Source: Fusobacterium necrophorum subsp. necrophorum (lineage in GTDB: Bacteria; Fusobacteriota; Fusobacteriia; Fusobacteriales; Fusobacteriaceae). Taken from it: DNA of 64,000 bases. The notes beneath the pieces were generated by a model. The model worked only from the letters and a program-made list of their open reading frames with translations, made no database searches and was not told where the DNA came from. The stretch covers positions 2,046,001 through 2,110,000 of the forward strand of contig NZ_CP034842.1 in assembly GCF_004006635.1 (NCBI RefSeq). Direction: 5' to 3'. This document shows, piece after piece, positions 62,615 through 64,000 of this stretch (positions are counted from its first letter, which is position 1; each line of letters begins with the position of its first letter). A program made the translations under genes and the position numbers.

Positions 62615-64000
62615 GAAAGATTATGCAGAAACACTGCATCTTCCAAAGACGAGCTTTCAGATGAAAGGAAATCTTCCAAACAAGGAACCGAATTATATTA
62701 AAAAATGGGAAGAGCATAAAATTTATGAAAAAGGATTGGCAAAGGGAAAGGAAAGTTTTATTTTGCACGACGGACCGCCTTATGCCAATGGAAATACACA
62801 TATTGGACATGCTTTGAATAAAATTTTAAAAGATATTATTATCAAATACAAAACATTACAAGGTTATAAAGCACCCTACATTCCGGGTTGGGATACTCAT
62901 GGACTTCCTATTGAATTAAAAGTGATGGAAAAATTAGGTTCCAAAGCAAAAGATATGACCGCTTTGGAAATTCGAAAATTATGTAAAGAGTATGCTCTAC
63001 GATGGGTGGATGTTCAAAGAGAGGAATTTATTCGAATGGGAGTCATCGGAAAATGGGAAGATCCTTATTTGACACTAAAGCCTCAATTTGAAGCGAAACA
63101 ACTTCAAATTTTTGGAGAATTGTATGCAAATGGATATATTTTCAAAGGATTAAAACCAATCTATTGGTCCCCGGTAACGGAAACTGCTTTGGCGGAAGCT
63201 GAAATTGAATATCATGACCATACTTCTCCATCGATTTATGTAAAAATGAAAGCAAATGCAGACTTATTAGAAAAAATTTCTTTTCCGGAAGAAGCCTATG
63301 TGGTGATTTGGACCACAACTCCATGGACTTTACCGGCGAATGTGGCAATTTCTTTAAATCCGGAATTTGAGTATGGAGTATATAAAACAGAGAAAGGAAA
63401 TTTAATTCTGGGAAAAGAATTGGCGGAAACCGCTTTTGCGGAAATGGGAATCGAAGCTCCGGAATTGTTAAAGGAATTTAAAGGTTCCGTCTTGGAAATG
63501 ACAAGTTATCAACATCCGTTTTTGGACAGAACGGGATATATTATCTTGGGAACTCACGTAACTGCCGATGCGGGAACAGGTTGCGTTCATACGGCACCGG
63601 GACATGGACAGGAAGACTATGTGGTGGGATGTCGATACAATATGCCAATTGTTTCTCCTATCAACTACAAAGGATATTTAACAGAAGAAGCAGGTCCTCT
63701 TTTTGCAGGATTATTTTATGAAAAGGCAAATAAGGCAATCATTGAACATCTGACAGAAATCGGACTGTTATTAAAAATGAAAGAAATTACTCACTCCTAT
63801 CCACACGATTGGAGATCCAAGACTCCGGTGATTTTCCGTGCAACGGAACAATGGTTTGTCAAAGCGGAAGGTTCCGATTTGCGAGAGAAAGCTTTAAAAG
63901 CCTTAGATGAGGTGGAATTTATTCCTGCTTGGGGAAGAAATCGAATCGGGTCTATGTTGGAAACAAGACCGGATTGGTGTATTTCCCGTCAAAGAATTTG
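62607..64000 (+). CDS. ileS: Isoleucine--tRNA ligase (3' end cut off)
   Basis: The first 464 codons of the synthetase are visible; the gene runs off the window. The class I HIGH motif is seen as [13 protein letters not shown], followed by [11 protein letters not shown], and the editing domain begins at [14 protein letters not shown] with [16 protein letters not shown]. The start has caaggggg upstream and overlaps the sensor kinase stop. No T-box leader precedes it because it lies inside an operon. The catalytic KMSKS motif would lie beyond the window end. Confidence 0.96.
   Translation, partial: MSEKDYAETLHLPKTSFQMKGNLPNKEPNYIKKWEEHKIYEKGLAKGKESFILHDGPPYANGNTHIGHALNKILKDIIIKYKTLQGYKAPYIPGWDTHGLPIELKVMEKLGSKAKDMTALEIRKLCKEYALRWVDVQREEFIRMGVIGKWEDPYLTLKPQFEAKQLQIFGELYANGYIFKGLKPIYWSPVTETALAEAEIEYHDHTSPSIYVKMKANADLLEKISFPEEAYVVIWTTTPWTLPANVAISLNPEFEYGVYKTEKGNLILGKELAETAFAEMGIEAPELLKEFKGSVLEMTSYQHPFLDRTGYIILGTHVTADAGTGCVHTAPGHGQEDYVVGCRYNMPIVSPINYKGYLTEEAGPLFAGLFYEKANKAIIEHLTEIGLLLKMKEITHSYPHDWRSKTPVIFRATEQWFVKAEGSDLREKALKALDEVEFIPAWGRNRIGSMLETRPDWCISRQRI

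Overview
The window is AT-rich, densely coded DNA from a diderm, anaerobic bacterium. It carries lipid A synthesis (lpxC-fabZ-lpxA-lpxI-lpxB-msbA), TonB/ExbB/ExbD, a LolD/E-type lipoprotein exporter and a TraT lipoprotein, which imply an outer membrane. It also carries an [FeFe] hydrogenase and an FprA flavodiiron protein, which imply anaerobic metabolism, together with Firmicute-like traits (SepF next to YggS, FabK, a CIRCE operator before groES, long-form HPF). This mixture fits Fusobacteriota, most likely the genus Fusobacterium. The assignment is inferred from gene content and protein character, not from a database search.

Layout. 1-2.8 kb: end of an exbB-exbD-tonB operon, a DUF2147 protein and a TetR regulator. 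2.8-4.1 kb: a 48-nt IS200/IS605 right-end-like remnant and a complete IS30-family insertion sequence (2907-4070, 30-bp inverted repeats, 13-bp target duplication). 4.1-6.6 kb: M20 amidohydrolase with a DUF3100 membrane protein and a small membrane partner. 6.8-8.6 kb (minus strand): pssA and a family 9 glycosyltransferase. 8.7-10.1 kb: AsmA-like protein and the SRP RNA gene. 10.1-19.3 kb: one long run of pcrA, the lipid A genes, msbA, rph and rdgB. 19.4-22.8 kb: RpiR regulator, then a 41-aa membrane peptide, a PuuD-like glutamine-amidotransferase-fold hydrolase and an AGCS sodium:amino-acid symporter behind a promoter with three repeated operator half-sites. 22.8 kb: a second copy of the 48-nt remnant. 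23-28.3 kb: EF-G paralogue, Xaa-Pro aminopeptidase, an AlbA_2/ATPase regulator, an 11-nt tandem repeat and a broken MFS permease.

28.4-32.1 kb (minus strand): FprA, DUF1456 and a hydrogenase whose N-terminal half looks like a NuoF/HydB C-terminus that has lost its cluster ligands. 32.3 kb: fabK. 33.4-39.6 kb: a peptide/nickel-type ABC transporter with fused ATPases, then a PadR regulator and a methyltransferase. 39.6-40.6 kb (minus): a MORN-like YwqK protein and a CsoR/FrmR-type repressor. 40.6-43.4 kb: CIRCE-groES-groEL, then TraT. 43.6-48.7 kb: phosphoglucomutase, HemW, YggS, SepF and a PP-loop thiouridylase-like protein. 48.7-52.3 kb: plsY, gpsA, a group-2-like sigma factor and dnaN. 52.4-57.6 kb: dprA, recQ, lolE/lolD-like genes and hpf. 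57.8-64 kb: a 67-aa protein, tex, an orphan sensor kinase and the 5' part of ileS, which runs off the end.

Gene function is mostly housekeeping: envelope building, DNA maintenance, translation and central anaerobic metabolism. The accessory signals are concentrated at 2.8-4.1, 20.2-22.9, 27.9-28.3 and 33.4-39.6 kb. No tRNA, rRNA, CRISPR array or complete prophage was seen. No stretch longer than 300 bases lacks a gene.
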